The notes under the pieces: model-generated
Told to the model about the DNA's origin: nothing
What the model saw: the letters and a program-made list of their open reading frames with translations, nothing else
The model's database searches: none
Origin: Leifsonia sp052114085
Lineage (GTDB): Bacteria; Actinomycetota; Actinomycetes; Actinomycetales; Microbacteriaceae
Direction of reading: 5' to 3'
DNA length: 64,000 bases
NCBI RefSeq assembly: GCF_052114085.1
Contig: NZ_JBFREB010000001.1
Coordinates: forward strand, 496,001-560,000
Program-made: the position numbers and the translations under genes
Shown here: positions 33,128 through 41,594 of the stretch, in pieces
Position numbering within the stretch: the stretch's first letter is position 1
Layout: every line of letters begins with the position of its first letter

Positions 33128-35395
33128 ATGAAGTTCACCGATGGTTTCTGGCAGCTCCGTGACGGCGTCACGCCGATCTACGCCCAGGAGGCGTACGACG
33201 TGTTCGCCGGCGACGGGACCGTCACGATCACCGCACCCGCCAAGGTCATCGAGCGCCGCGGCGACACCCTCAACCGACCCACCCTCACCGTCACCCTCAG
33301 CTCGCCGCTGCCCGATGTGATCGGCGTCCGCATCGATCACTGGCAGGGCGTGCGACCTGAGCGCGGCTTCGACCTGACTGTGGAGGAGGGGCACACGGAG
33401 GTCGTCGTCGACGACGAAGCGGGCGTCCTGCGGAGCGGCGGCCTGACGGCCACCGTACGACGCGGCGCACCGTGGTCGCTGACCTTCTCGGCCGCCGACC
33501 CGGCGAGTGGCGCCGAGCGCGTCCTGACGTCGAGCGGCCACAAGTCGATCGGTCACATGACCGTCGCAGGCGCCGGGGCGTACGTCCACGAGCAGCTGTC
33601 GCTCGGCGTCGGCGAGCTGGTCTACGGCCTGGGCGAGCGCTTCGGTCCGCTCGTGAAGAACGGCCAGGTGGTCGACGTCTGGAATGCGGACGGCGGGACC
33701 TCGAGCGAGCAGGCGTACAAGAACATCCCGTTCTATCTGACGAACCGCGGCTACGGCGTCTTCGTCAATCACCCCGGTCATGTCTCGTACGAGGTCGGTT
33801 CGGAGTCGGTCGAGCGTGTCCAGTTCTCTGTGCCCGGCGAGAGCCTCGAGTACTACATCATCCATGGTCCGACGCCCAAGCAGATCCTGGAGCGCTACAC
33901 CGCGCTGACCGGACGTCCGGCGACGGTCCCCGCGTGGTCGTACGGGCTCTGGCTGTCCACCAGCTTCACCACGGCGTACGACGAGGAGACGGTCACCTCG
34001 TTCATCGACGGGATGGCGGAACGGGACCTCCCGCTGTCGGTGTTCCACTTCGACTGCTTCTGGATGCGTGAATTCAACTGGTGCGACTTCGAGTGGGATC
34101 CGCGCACCTTCCCGGACCCGGAGGGGATGCTCGCGCGGCTGCACGACAAGGACCTCCGCGTCTGCGTCTGGCTCAATCCGTACATCGGCCAGCGCTCGCC
34201 CCTCTTCGCCGAGGCCGCCGCGGCCGGTTACCTCGTGAAGCGCCCGAACGGCGATGTCTGGCAGTGGGACATGTGGCAGGCGGGGATGGGACTGGTCGAC
34301 TTCACCAACCCGGACGCGACCCGCTGGTATCAGGACAAGCTGCGCGCCCTCGTCGCGCAGGGGGTCGACTGCTTCAAGACGGACTTCGGCGAGCGCATCC
34401 CGCTGGAGGTGGAGTACTTCGACGGTTCGTCGCCGGAGCGCATGCACAACTTCTACACACAGCTCTACAACGAGGCCGTGTTCGAGGTCCTGCAGGAGGC
34501 CAAGGGCGTCGGCGACGCCGTGCTGTTCGCGCGGTCGGCGACGGCGGGGGGCCAGCAGCTTCCCGTGCACTGGGGCGGGGACAACACCTCCAGCTACGAA
34601 TCGATGGCCGAGACCCTGCGTGGCGGGCTGTCGCTCGCCCTCAGCGGATTCGGGTTCTGGAGCCACGACATCGGCGGCTTCGAGGGGACGCCGGACCCGG
34701 GAGTCTTCAAGCGCTGGACCGCGTTCGGTCTGCTGTCGAGCCACTCCCGGCTGCACGGCAGCGGATCGGTACGGGTGCCGTGGGCGTTCGACGAGGAGGC
34801 CGTCGACGTCACCCGCCGGTTCACCAAGCTGAAGCTGCGGCTCATGCCCTACCTGTTCGCAGCGGGCGCTGAGGCGCACCGCGCGGGCACACCGGTCATG
34901 CGCCCGATGCAGCTGGAGTTCGCGGGCGATCCGGCGGTGGACCACCTCGACCGGCAGTACATGCTGGGCGCCGACCTCCTGGTGGCCCCGGTGTTCTCGC
35001 CGTCGGACGTCGAGTTCTACCTGCCTCACGGCACCTGGACCGAGTTCTTCTCGGGCGAGAGCATCGAAGGCGGACGGTGGCTGCGCCAGTCGCACGGCTT
35101 CGACAGCCTCCCGCTCTATGTCCGCGAGGGCGCCGTGCTCCCGCTGGGGGCGCGTGACGACCGGCCGGATTACGACTATCGCGACGGCCTGACGCTCGCC
35201 ATCTACCCGGGACCGGACGGCGTCCGGACGGTCACGGTGACGACCCCGGACGGCGAGGTCGCCGAGTACACGGTGACCCGCACCGGAACGCGGCTGGAGG
35301 CGACCGGACCGACCGACCGTCCTTTCACTCTCCAGGATGCGGCGACCGGCCGGACCGTCGGGGCGGACGCCGGCACTGCCACGCTCGGCGGGTGA
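33128..35395 (+). CDS. Alpha-xylosidase, glycoside hydrolase family 31 (YicI-like)
   Basis: The 755-residue enzyme releases alpha-linked xylose, for example from isoprimeverose or xyloglucan fragments. The catalytic segment CFKTDFGERIP (about residue 413-424) is diagnostic for YicI-type alpha-xylosidases within GH31 and carries the nucleophile Asp. HWGGDNTSSYESM (about 480) contains the acid/base Asp. An N-terminal beta-sandwich and C-terminal domains are present at normal size, and there is no signal peptide. It is the last gene of the importer operon, so imported alpha-xylosides are cleaved inside the cell and the xylose passed to xylA/xylB. Confidence 0.93.
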   Translation: MKFTDGFWQLRDGVTPIYAQEAYDVFAGDGTVTITAPAKVIERRGDTLNRPTLTVTLSSPLPDVIGVRIDHWQGVRPERGFDLTVEEGHTEVVVDDEAGVLRSGGLTATVRRGAPWSLTFSAADPASGAERVLTSSGHKSIGHMTVAGAGAYVHEQLSLGVGELVYGLGERFGPLVKNGQVVDVWNADGGTSSEQAYKNIPFYLTNRGYGVFVNHPGHVSYEVGSESVERVQFSVPGESLEYYIIHGPTPKQILERYTALTGRPATVPAWSYGLWLSTSFTTAYDEETVTSFIDGMAERDLPLSVFHFDCFWMREFNWCDFEWDPRTFPDPEGMLARLHDKDLRVCVWLNPYIGQRSPLFAEAAAAGYLVKRPNGDVWQWDMWQAGMGLVDFTNPDATRWYQDKLRALVAQGVDCFKTDFGERIPLEVEYFDGSSPERMHNFYTQLYNEAVFEVLQEAKGVGDAVLFARSATAGGQQLPVHWGGDNTSSYESMAETLRGGLSLALSGFGFWSHDIGGFEGTPDPGVFKRWTAFGLLSSHSRLHGSGSVRVPWAFDEEAVDVTRRFTKLKLRLMPYLFAAGAEAHRAGTPVMRPMQLEFAGDPAVDHLDRQYMLGADLLVAPVFSPSDVEFYLPHGTWTEFFSGESIEGGRWLRQSHGFDSLPLYVREGAVLPLGARDDRPDYDYRDGLTLAIYPGPDGVRTVTVTTPDGEVAEYTVTRTGTRLEATGPTDRPFTLQDAATGRTVGADAGTATLGG

Positions 35396-35413
35396 GGACG
35401 GCGGGCGCCGTCC
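35396..35413 (+). terminator. Hairpin immediately after the alpha-xylosidase gene
   Basis: GGACGGC (35396-35402) pairs with GCCGTCC (35407-35413) across a four-base loop, starting right after the stop codon. GC-only stem without T-tract. It separates the importer operon from the ROK gene at 35447 and probably reduces read-through. Confidence 0.45.
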
Positions 35414-35446
35414 CAGGTCGCGCCCGCCCGGTACAGTTACGGGAAA

Positions 35447-36625
35447 ATGAACGGTAGGACTGCGGGGACGAACCTCGACACGGTGCGACGGCACAATCTC
35501 GCCGCCGTGCTCGAGCTCGTGCACCGCGAAGGGCCGTTGGCGCGGTCCGCGTTGACCCAGGCGACGGGCCTCAACCGCTCGACTGTCGGCGCCCTGGTCG
35601 CCGAACTCGCGGAACTCGGACTCGTCCAGGAGCGCGAGCCCGCGTCCAGCAATCGGGTGGGACGGCCCTCGCCCGTGGTGGTGCCGAGCAGCCGGGTCGT
35701 CGCCCTCGCGGTCAACCCGGAGGTCGACGCCGTCACCGTTGCGATCGTCGGATTGGATGCCCGGGTGCACGCCCGAGTGCGGTACCCGACCGGACACATC
35801 CCGTCGGCGGCGGAGGCCGTCGCGATCATCTCTACAGTGATCGAAGGGCTGCGTTCCGCGTTGGCCCAGGCCACCCGCGTCGTGGGGATCGGCGTGGCCG
35901 TTCCTGGTCTGGTCCGGGAGGAGGACGGGGTCGTACGGCTGGCCCCGCACCTGGAGTGGACCGAGGAGCCGTTCGCTGCCGAGCTGGAGTCGGCCACCGG
36001 ATACGCGGTGCTCGCGGCCAACGACGCCAGTCTCGGCGCCAACGCCGAGCGGCTGTTCGGTGCCGGTCGAGGCGCCGCCGATCTGGTCTATCTCAACGGC
36101 GGAGCGTCCGGAATCGGTGCCGGGGTCATCGTGGGCGGGTTGCCGCTCACCGGGATCAGCGGCTACGCGGGGGAGCTCGGTCACACCCTCGTCAACTCCT
36201 GCGGAGTCCGCTGCCACTGCGGCGCCACCGGCTGCCTGGAGACCGAGGTCAGCCAGCGCGCCCTGCTGAGCGTGCTCGGGATGGAGTCGGCCGACGCCGA
36301 TGAGCTCGACCGGTCCTTGTCGAGCGCCGTCGCCGGAGGGGACGGGGCGGTGATCGCCGAGGTGGATCGGCAGCTCGGCTTCCTCGCGACCGCCCTGCGG
36401 ACCGCGACCAACGTGTTCGATCCGCAGCTGATCGTGCTCGGCGGATTCCTCGGCGCGCTGCACGCGCTCGACCCGGGGCGGCTCCCGCGGCTGGTGTCGG
36501 CGCAGGCGCTGGCGGCCAGTGCGGAGAGCCTGTCCATCGTCCGGGCCGAGCTCGGCTCGGACATCCTGATGATCGGAGCTGCGGAGTTGGCGTTCGGTCC
36601 GCTGTTGGCGTCGCCGGCCTCCTGA
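35447..36625 (+). CDS. ROK-family transcriptional regulator
   Basis: The 392-residue protein has the same architecture as the ROK protein at 28,439. The HTH is LVHREGPLARSALTQATGLNRSTVGALVAELAELGLVQE and the ROK domain has the zinc motif RCHCGATGCLE and GHTLVNSCG. The two share much of their sequence and look like paralogues of the same subfamily. It lies 51 bases after the alpha-xylosidase gene on the same strand, with a hairpin between. It may regulate the importer or the xylA promoter. Confidence 0.88.
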   Translation: MNGRTAGTNLDTVRRHNLAAVLELVHREGPLARSALTQATGLNRSTVGALVAELAELGLVQEREPASSNRVGRPSPVVVPSSRVVALAVNPEVDAVTVAIVGLDARVHARVRYPTGHIPSAAEAVAIISTVIEGLRSALAQATRVVGIGVAVPGLVREEDGVVRLAPHLEWTEEPFAAELESATGYAVLAANDASLGANAERLFGAGRGAADLVYLNGGASGIGAGVIVGGLPLTGISGYAGELGHTLVNSCGVRCHCGATGCLETEVSQRALLSVLGMESADADELDRSLSSAVAGGDGAVIAEVDRQLGFLATALRTATNVFDPQLIVLGGFLGALHALDPGRLPRLVSAQALAASAESLSIVRAELGSDILMIGAAELAFGPLLASPAS

Positions 36626-36697
36626 AGCGTGTTCTCGGACCGAACGAGGGTGGGGCGCGATCGCGTGTGCTCGGTCACATGCGGCGCGCCGACACTA

Positions 36698-36770
36698 TAG
36701 GATTACTCATACCCTCCCGATCGAATCGATTCGAGGCAGGGGATCCAGCACCGCGTTCTCGACGCGGTGC
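36698..36770 (+). promoter_or_regulatory. Promoter and attenuator-like leader of the Bcr/CflA exporter gene
   Basis: A TAGGAT -10-like box (36698-36703) is followed by a perfect 14-base palindrome TCGAATCGATTCGA (36721-36734). A strong stem follows, GCACCGCG (36748-36755)/CGCGGTGC (36763-36770) with a seven-base loop, then TTCTGTATTG. The last hairpin resembles an intrinsic terminator placed 64 bases before the exporter's GTG. This arrangement suggests premature termination in the leader unless relieved. The palindrome could instead be an operator. Confidence 0.45.
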
Positions 36771-36834
36771 TTCTGTATTGCGTCCAACGGCGGGCGCGGC
36801 CCTCGCCCACCACCCACTCGCCAAGGACTTTCTC

Positions 36835-38064
36835 GTGACCACCGTCGTGCATCCCGGAGACTCTCTCTCCGGTCGCCAGCGCCTCGCCTACATCCTGATT
36901 CTGGGCGCTCTGACCGCACTCGGCCCGTTCACGATCGACACGTACCTGCCGGCACTGCCCACGCTGCAGAGCGAGTTCGGCGTCTCGACGCCGGCCATCC
37001 AGCTCACACTGACCGCCACGACCATCGGCTTCGGCGTCGGCCAGCTGCTCGTCGGCCCGTGGTCGGACAAGATCGGCCGACGCGTTCCGCTCATGGTGTC
37101 CACCTCGGTGCACATCATCGCCTGCCTGGCCGCAGCGATCGCTCCCAACGTGGAACTCCTCGGTATCGCCCGTGCCCTCCAGGGCATCGGCGCCGCGGCG
37201 GGCGGTGTCGTGGCGATGGCCATGGTCCGCGACCTGTTCGGCGGCCGGCCCCTCGTGCGAATGCTGAGCCGACTGGCGCTGGTCAACGGCCTGGCGCCGG
37301 TTCTCGCGCCGTTGATGGGGTCGTGGCTGCTGCTCGTCATGCCGTGGCGCGGCATTTTCGTCGTGCTCGCGGTCTACGGCCTGTTCGTCGTCACCTGCGT
37401 CGCGCTCTGGATCGTGGAGACACTGCCGAAGGCGCGCCGCCAGGACGCGGGGCACTCGACAGTCGGCCAGCGCTACAAGTCGGTGCTCAGTGACCGGGTC
37501 TTCGTCGGAATCGCCATCGTCGGTGCCGCGAACTTCACCGGCCTCTTCGCCTATCTGTCGTCGAGTTCGTTCATCTTCCAGGATCTCTACCACTTCAATG
37601 CGCAGGAGTACGGCCTGCTGTTCGCGGTGAACTCGATCGGCATCATCATCGGTGTCCAGTCGGCGGCCCGCCTCACCAAGTACGTCGGGCCGCAGTGGAT
37701 CCTGGCCTGCTCGACCATCGTCATGTTCCTGTCCTCCGCGGCGATCGTCGTGCTCGACCAGGCGCACGCGGGGATCTGGGGCGTGGCCATCCCGCTGTGG
37801 TTCTTCATCGCGGCGTGTGGCTTCGGCTTCCCCTGCGTCCAGGTGCTCGCGCTCAACGGTCATGGGCACGAGGCGGGGACAGCGGCGAGCCTGCTCGGCG
37901 CGCTGAACTTCGGAACTGCGGGAATCGTCTCGCCCGTGGTCGGCATCCTCGGCGTCGGCAGTGCTGCGCCGATGGGAGCCGTCATGGCGGTCTGCGCCCT
38001 GGTCTCGATCGCCTCGCTCTGGTTCGTCGTGCGTCCGCGTACGGTTCCCGAACTCGCGCACTGA
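36835..38064 (+). CDS. Bcr/CflA-family multidrug efflux MFS transporter
   Basis: The 409-residue, 12-helix drug:H+ antiporter has ILILGALTALGPFTIDTYLPALPTLQSEFGVS and the loop motif VGPWSDKIGRRVPLM, both typical of Bcr/CflA. GTG 36835 is supported by AAGGA seven bases upstream; the long in-frame upstream extension would add hydrophilic sequence through the leader hairpin and is rejected. The family exports bicyclomycin, chloramphenicol and similar compounds; the actual substrate is unknown. The leader carries a terminator-like hairpin. Confidence 0.88.
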   Translation: MTTVVHPGDSLSGRQRLAYILILGALTALGPFTIDTYLPALPTLQSEFGVSTPAIQLTLTATTIGFGVGQLLVGPWSDKIGRRVPLMVSTSVHIIACLAAAIAPNVELLGIARALQGIGAAAGGVVAMAMVRDLFGGRPLVRMLSRLALVNGLAPVLAPLMGSWLLLVMPWRGIFVVLAVYGLFVVTCVALWIVETLPKARRQDAGHSTVGQRYKSVLSDRVFVGIAIVGAANFTGLFAYLSSSSFIFQDLYHFNAQEYGLLFAVNSIGIIIGVQSAARLTKYVGPQWILACSTIVMFLSSAAIVVLDQAHAGIWGVAIPLWFFIAACGFGFPCVQVLALNGHGHEAGTAASLLGALNFGTAGIVSPVVGILGVGSAAPMGAVMAVCALVSIASLWFVVRPRTVPELAH

Positions 38065-38108
38065 CGGCACCCTAGGCCGTCCATACCGCGACGGGTACGT
38101 TTGCAGGC

Positions 38109-38822
38109 ATGAGCTCACCCCGACCGGACCCGGCCAAGCCGGATGCCGAGGGCCACGACGTCGCAAAAGCGGCACGGGTCTCCAGCCGGTGGCCCATCAT
38201 CGCGGCGTCCGTCGCGGTCGTGGTGGTCGTCGGCCTGGGAGTGATCATCGCCCTGCGCCCGAAGCTCCCGTTCGAGGTCGACACCGAGTGGATGGGCGAG
38301 ATCGTCGAGCACCGCTCGCCGATCTGGCTCGGTCCCGCGCTGTTCTTCAACTACGCGGGTGGAAGCATCATCGGCTCCGTGGTCATCCCCGTCGTGATCT
38401 TCCTGTTGCTTCTGGCGTTCCGCAGACCGTGGGGCGCGGCCTTCTTCGCGATCGCCAGCATCGTGTCGGTGCTCTGCGTGCAGCTGTTGAAGCACACCGT
38501 GGGTCGTGCCCGCCCGAGCGAGATCCTGGTCAATGCCGACACCGGCTCATTCCCTTCTGGGCATACGGCGAACGCAGCGACCATGGTCGTCGTGCTCGGC
38601 ATCCTGTTCCCGCGGGTCTGGGTCTGGGTGCTGGGCGTCATCTGGGCCGTTCTGATGGCGGTGAGCCGCACCTATCTCGGCGCCCACTGGATCAGCGACA
38701 CCATCGGCGGGCTCCTACTGGGCGCGGGTGTCGCCATCATCGTGTGGACCCCGCTGGCGCACCGGCTGGCGCTCGAGGCGACCGAACCACATCCGTTCTT
38801 CCTCGCCCGAACCCGCCAGTAG
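38109..38822 (+). CDS. PAP2-family membrane phosphatase
   Basis: The 237-residue integral membrane phosphatase shows the three-part PAP2 signature KHTVGRARP, PSGH (residues about 155) and SRTYLGAHWISD, containing the catalytic histidines. Six hydrophobic segments are visible after a 30-residue cytoplasmic N-terminus. Members dephosphorylate undecaprenyl diphosphate or phospholipid phosphates at the outer face. It starts 45 bases after the exporter gene and converges with an AraC regulator nine bases away. Confidence 0.9.
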   Translation: MSSPRPDPAKPDAEGHDVAKAARVSSRWPIIAASVAVVVVVGLGVIIALRPKLPFEVDTEWMGEIVEHRSPIWLGPALFFNYAGGSIIGSVVIPVVIFLLLLAFRRPWGAAFFAIASIVSVLCVQLLKHTVGRARPSEILVNADTGSFPSGHTANAATMVVVLGILFPRVWVWVLGVIWAVLMAVSRTYLGAHWISDTIGGLLLGAGVAIIVWTPLAHRLALEATEPHPFFLARTRQ

Positions 38823-38831
38823 AGTGTGGCG

Positions 38832-39665
38832 CTAGCGGGCAGCAGGGTCCGATGCCCGCTGGCCGGCCGCGTAAGCGCCGGGAGTCGTGCCGACGACGGC
38901 CGCGAACTCGCGACTGAAGTGCGCCTGATCGGCGTACCCGAGCTCGGCGGCGAGGGCGGCGAGCCGTGGCGGGTGCGCCTCGCGCAACGCGGCCGCCGCC
39001 TCCTGCAGCCGGTAGCGCTGGATCAGCCACTTGGGTCCGAAGCCGATGTGCCCGGCGACCAGGCGCTGCAGCCGCCGGACGCCGATCCCGAACCGGTCGG
39101 CGAGCTGCTCGACGCGGAGCAGCGCGCGGTCCTCCTCCGCCGCCGCCACGATCCGGTCGACCAGGCGCGCATCGTCGTCCGGCGCGGGCACCGTCTCCAG
39201 CCACGCCTCGAACGCGGTGACCGCGTCGTCCTGGGCACCCGCCGTCATGGCCTGACGCACGGCCGCCACCATCGGCGCGATCCCTGGCACGTCGAGCCGA
39301 TCCACGGGCACGACATCCGGCAGGCCGCGGACCGACGCGCCCGTCCAGCCGCGCGCTGTGCCGGGGTGCAGGAGGACTCCGAACGCCCATCCCGTGCCCT
39401 CCAACGTTCGAGAGCTGAGGCCCCGGTGAGCGCGGTACAGGGCTGCAGCGCCGGGTTCCACCACCAGGTTCGCCGTGGGGTACTCGAGCACGTTCTCGCG
39501 GAGGCTCGCGCCGTACGGGAGGCTCCAGCGGGGGAGCCAGTAGTGCCGAACGAACAGCTTTGCGCGCCCCCGGGCAGAGCGTCGGTCAATGCTCACGGGC
39601 GACCCGGGCGCGGTCGCCGTCAGCAATCCCTTGCTGAGCGGTTCGACCTCGGTGTGCGCTTCCAC
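38832..39665 (-). CDS. AraC-family transcriptional regulator
   Basis: The 277-residue protein has an N-terminal ligand-type domain (DUF6597-like, with LFVRHYWLPRWSLP and NVLEYPTANLVVEPG). The C-terminal AraC double HTH has ALLRVEQLADRFGIGVRRLQRLVAGHIGFGPKWLIQRYRLQEAA and LAALAAELGYADQAHFSREFAAVVGTTPGAYA. ATG 39665 is the only start in front of a continuous domain. The target is unknown; neighbours on both sides are unrelated. Confidence 0.88.
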   Translation of the reverse strand: MEAHTEVEPLSKGLLTATAPGSPVSIDRRSARGRAKLFVRHYWLPRWSLPYGASLRENVLEYPTANLVVEPGAAALYRAHRGLSSRTLEGTGWAFGVLLHPGTARGWTGASVRGLPDVVPVDRLDVPGIAPMVAAVRQAMTAGAQDDAVTAFEAWLETVPAPDDDARLVDRIVAAAEEDRALLRVEQLADRFGIGVRRLQRLVAGHIGFGPKWLIQRYRLQEAAAALREAHPPRLAALAAELGYADQAHFSREFAAVVGTTPGAYAAGQRASDPAAR

Positions 39666-39720
39666 CCCGTCATCCTGTCACGACGTCATCCCGTCACGAC
39701 GCGGAGCGGGACCCCGGAGG

Positions 39721-40287
39721 TCAGCGGCCGAGACGCGCGCGCTCGAACCAGTACAGCAGGCGCGGCCAGGTACGCCGCAATTGGTTCAACGTCATCGGCT
39801 CCTCCGGCCGGGTCACCGGCACGTCGAGTTCTTCGATGACGCGCTCCATGTCGGCCTGCGACCAGAACTGGCCGCGCATCCGGATGAGCAACCGGCCCTG
39901 GTCGGAGGCGACGAAGAGCTGGGGGAGGACGTCGAGCGTGCTGCTCTCGTAAACCTGGACCAGGATGACGGCGCCCGCCTCGCCGGGCGCGACGTGCACC
40001 GTTCGGCCGAAGAAGCCGCGCTCCCGCACCCCGTCACGTCCGACGCTGATGGTCGTATTGAGGAAGGATGCGACGCCCACGACGGTCGCGGCGATCACGA
40101 CCAGGTGCGCCGCCAGGACAAAGGGCCACCCCGGCCCCGGAATCGTCAGCCAGTAGACGACGGCGAACACCGGTGTCGTCAGGGCGAGGACCGCGACGAT
40201 GCCCCGCGTGAACAGATGGCGGTGCGGGCGCAGGACGGTCACTCGGGCCGCCCCTGCATCCCTGTCCACGTCCGTCTGCTCACTCAC
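39721..40287 (-). CDS. Membrane protein with PH-like domain, hypothetical
   Basis: The 188-residue protein has two hydrophobic segments (about residues 25-42 and 50-75, ending ASFLNTTISV). A mostly beta, soluble domain follows, beginning GRDGVRERGFFGRTVHVAPGEAGAVILVQVYES, reminiscent of bacterial PH-like domains. GTG 40287 is favoured over 40341 because GGGGAGG lies eight bases upstream and the longer N-terminus is unlike the membrane protein body. Function is unknown. Confidence 0.65.
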   Translation of the reverse strand: MSEQTDVDRDAGAARVTVLRPHRHLFTRGIVAVLALTTPVFAVVYWLTIPGPGWPFVLAAHLVVIAATVVGVASFLNTTISVGRDGVRERGFFGRTVHVAPGEAGAVILVQVYESSTLDVLPQLFVASDQGRLLIRMRGQFWSQADMERVIEELDVPVTRPEEPMTLNQLRRTWPRLLYWFERARLGR

Positions 40288-40451
40288 CCAATGAGCCTCC
40301 CCTATCGAGACACGTCTCGGTAGCGGCATTTTGGGGGACACCCGTTCAGGGGTCTCGCCCCGGCGAGGGCAAGCACGAGACCGCTCCTAGCCTGGGTGCG
40401 TTCGTCGCGCCACCCCTTGGCGCGAGGGTTTGTCGGGCCGATAGTCGGAGC

Positions 40452-40790
40452 ATGCGCAAGATCGTCTACGCGGGCAGCACGTTCTACACGGGAGACCTGC
40501 TCGCCGAAGCTCTCCTGGAGTACGCCGCCGCCCTCGCGCGTGCCGACACCGCGGCGACCATCTTCATCCCCGCGCTCGACGAGGACGGCACTCGGGGTGA
40601 GATCGAGGTCCTGATCGGCCCGGCGAGCCAGTTGGCCACTCAACCTTCGGATGGGGGCTGGCCCGAGGTGGTCGACGACGTAGCTCTCGCGCGGCTGAGG
40701 ACCCTGACAGCCGAACTCGCCCCGCTGCTCCCGACCTTCGAGCCGCCGTTCCAGGGCGGCGAATGGGACGAGTCGGACGACCTCCGCTGA
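40452..40790 (+). CDS. Hypothetical protein (112 aa)
   Basis: This small soluble protein starts MRKIVYAGSTFYTGDLLAEALLEYAAALARADTAATIFIPALDEDG. It is acidic toward the C-terminus and has no membrane segment. The alternation of strands and helices suggests a compact alpha/beta fold, but I recognise no family. It stands alone between a divergent PH-like protein gene and a convergent CPBP protease gene. Confidence 0.6.
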   Translation: MRKIVYAGSTFYTGDLLAEALLEYAAALARADTAATIFIPALDEDGTRGEIEVLIGPASQLATQPSDGGWPEVVDDVALARLRTLTAELAPLLPTFEPPFQGGEWDESDDLR

Positions 40791-40832
40791 CCGACGCCGG
40801 TCAGGAGGCCCACCCGGTCGAGCGGGCTGTCA

Positions 40833-41594
40833 TCACTGCGCCTCCGTGGCCACTGTCCGCCGCTCCGCGTTCGCGAACGTCCACCACACGACGACCAGCG
40901 CCAGCACCTCACCACCAACGCCGAGGAAGAGCCCGAAACTGGGCCCGACCGTGCCGTGGCCGGTGGCGAACGTGGTGAAGTCCCACAGCCCGTGCAGCGC
41001 CATCGCCCAGATCAGACTTCCGGTCACCCGCCGAGTGATGTAGAACGCGGTCCCGCCCAAGAAGGCGAGCACCACCTGCTGCAGGGTCTGAGCCACCGGG
41101 GCACCGCTGATGATGTTGGTGGCGTGCATGAGGCCGAACAGGGCGCTCGTAGTCAGCCACACCCACACCTCCCGGAATTCGGCACGGAGACCCGTCAGCA
41201 GCAGGCCGCGCGTTACGAGCTCCTCGTTGAACCCGACCAGGATGCCGAGCGTGAGGAGGCCGGCCAGATAACCGCCGTCGATGCGGGACCAGTCGACCGC
41301 GGGCAGCGCGATCGCGACGGACAGCGCCATGATGGCCGGAGCGACGATCGGCCAGCGGTGCCTGCTTCGCGCCCTCTCGAACAGGGCTGGTCGCCACCAG
41401 CCGAGGATCGTGGTGACGATGACGAGGTAGACGGCACCGATGCCCAGGAACAGCCCGGCGCTTCGGAACAACGTCTCAGCAGAGTCGCCGATGTTGTTGT
41501 AGCCGACGCCCGACAGGGCGCCCACTACGGTGACGATGACGACATAGCCGACCCAGACGGCGATCCCGATCCACGGGCGGGGCGACACTCTCAT
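40833..41594 (-). CDS. CPBP-family intramembrane metalloprotease
   Basis: The 253-residue protein has about seven hydrophobic segments and the CPBP/Abi motifs: EELVTRGLLLTGL (EExxxR, about residue 128) and FGLMHATNI (FxxxH, about residue 160), then a third conserved segment near GFxxxxxxxxTxS-like LIWAMALHGLWDF. These intramembrane proteases process prenylated or bacteriocin-like peptides in some systems, but the substrate here is unknown. Its ATG overlaps the preceding kinase-like gene's stop (ATGA). Confidence 0.85.
   Translation of the reverse strand: MRVSPRPWIGIAVWVGYVVIVTVVGALSGVGYNNIGDSAETLFRSAGLFLGIGAVYLVIVTTILGWWRPALFERARSRHRWPIVAPAIMALSVAIALPAVDWSRIDGGYLAGLLTLGILVGFNEELVTRGLLLTGLRAEFREVWVWLTTSALFGLMHATNIISGAPVAQTLQQVVLAFLGGTAFYITRRVTGSLIWAMALHGLWDFTTFATGHGTVGPSFGLFLGVGGEVLALVVVWWTFANAERRTVATEAQ

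Noticed and set aside
33104..36463. Minus-strand open frame of 1119 codons
   Set aside because: Antisense shadow of the GH31 alpha-xylosidase and ROK genes; the real genes carry catalytic and zinc motifs.
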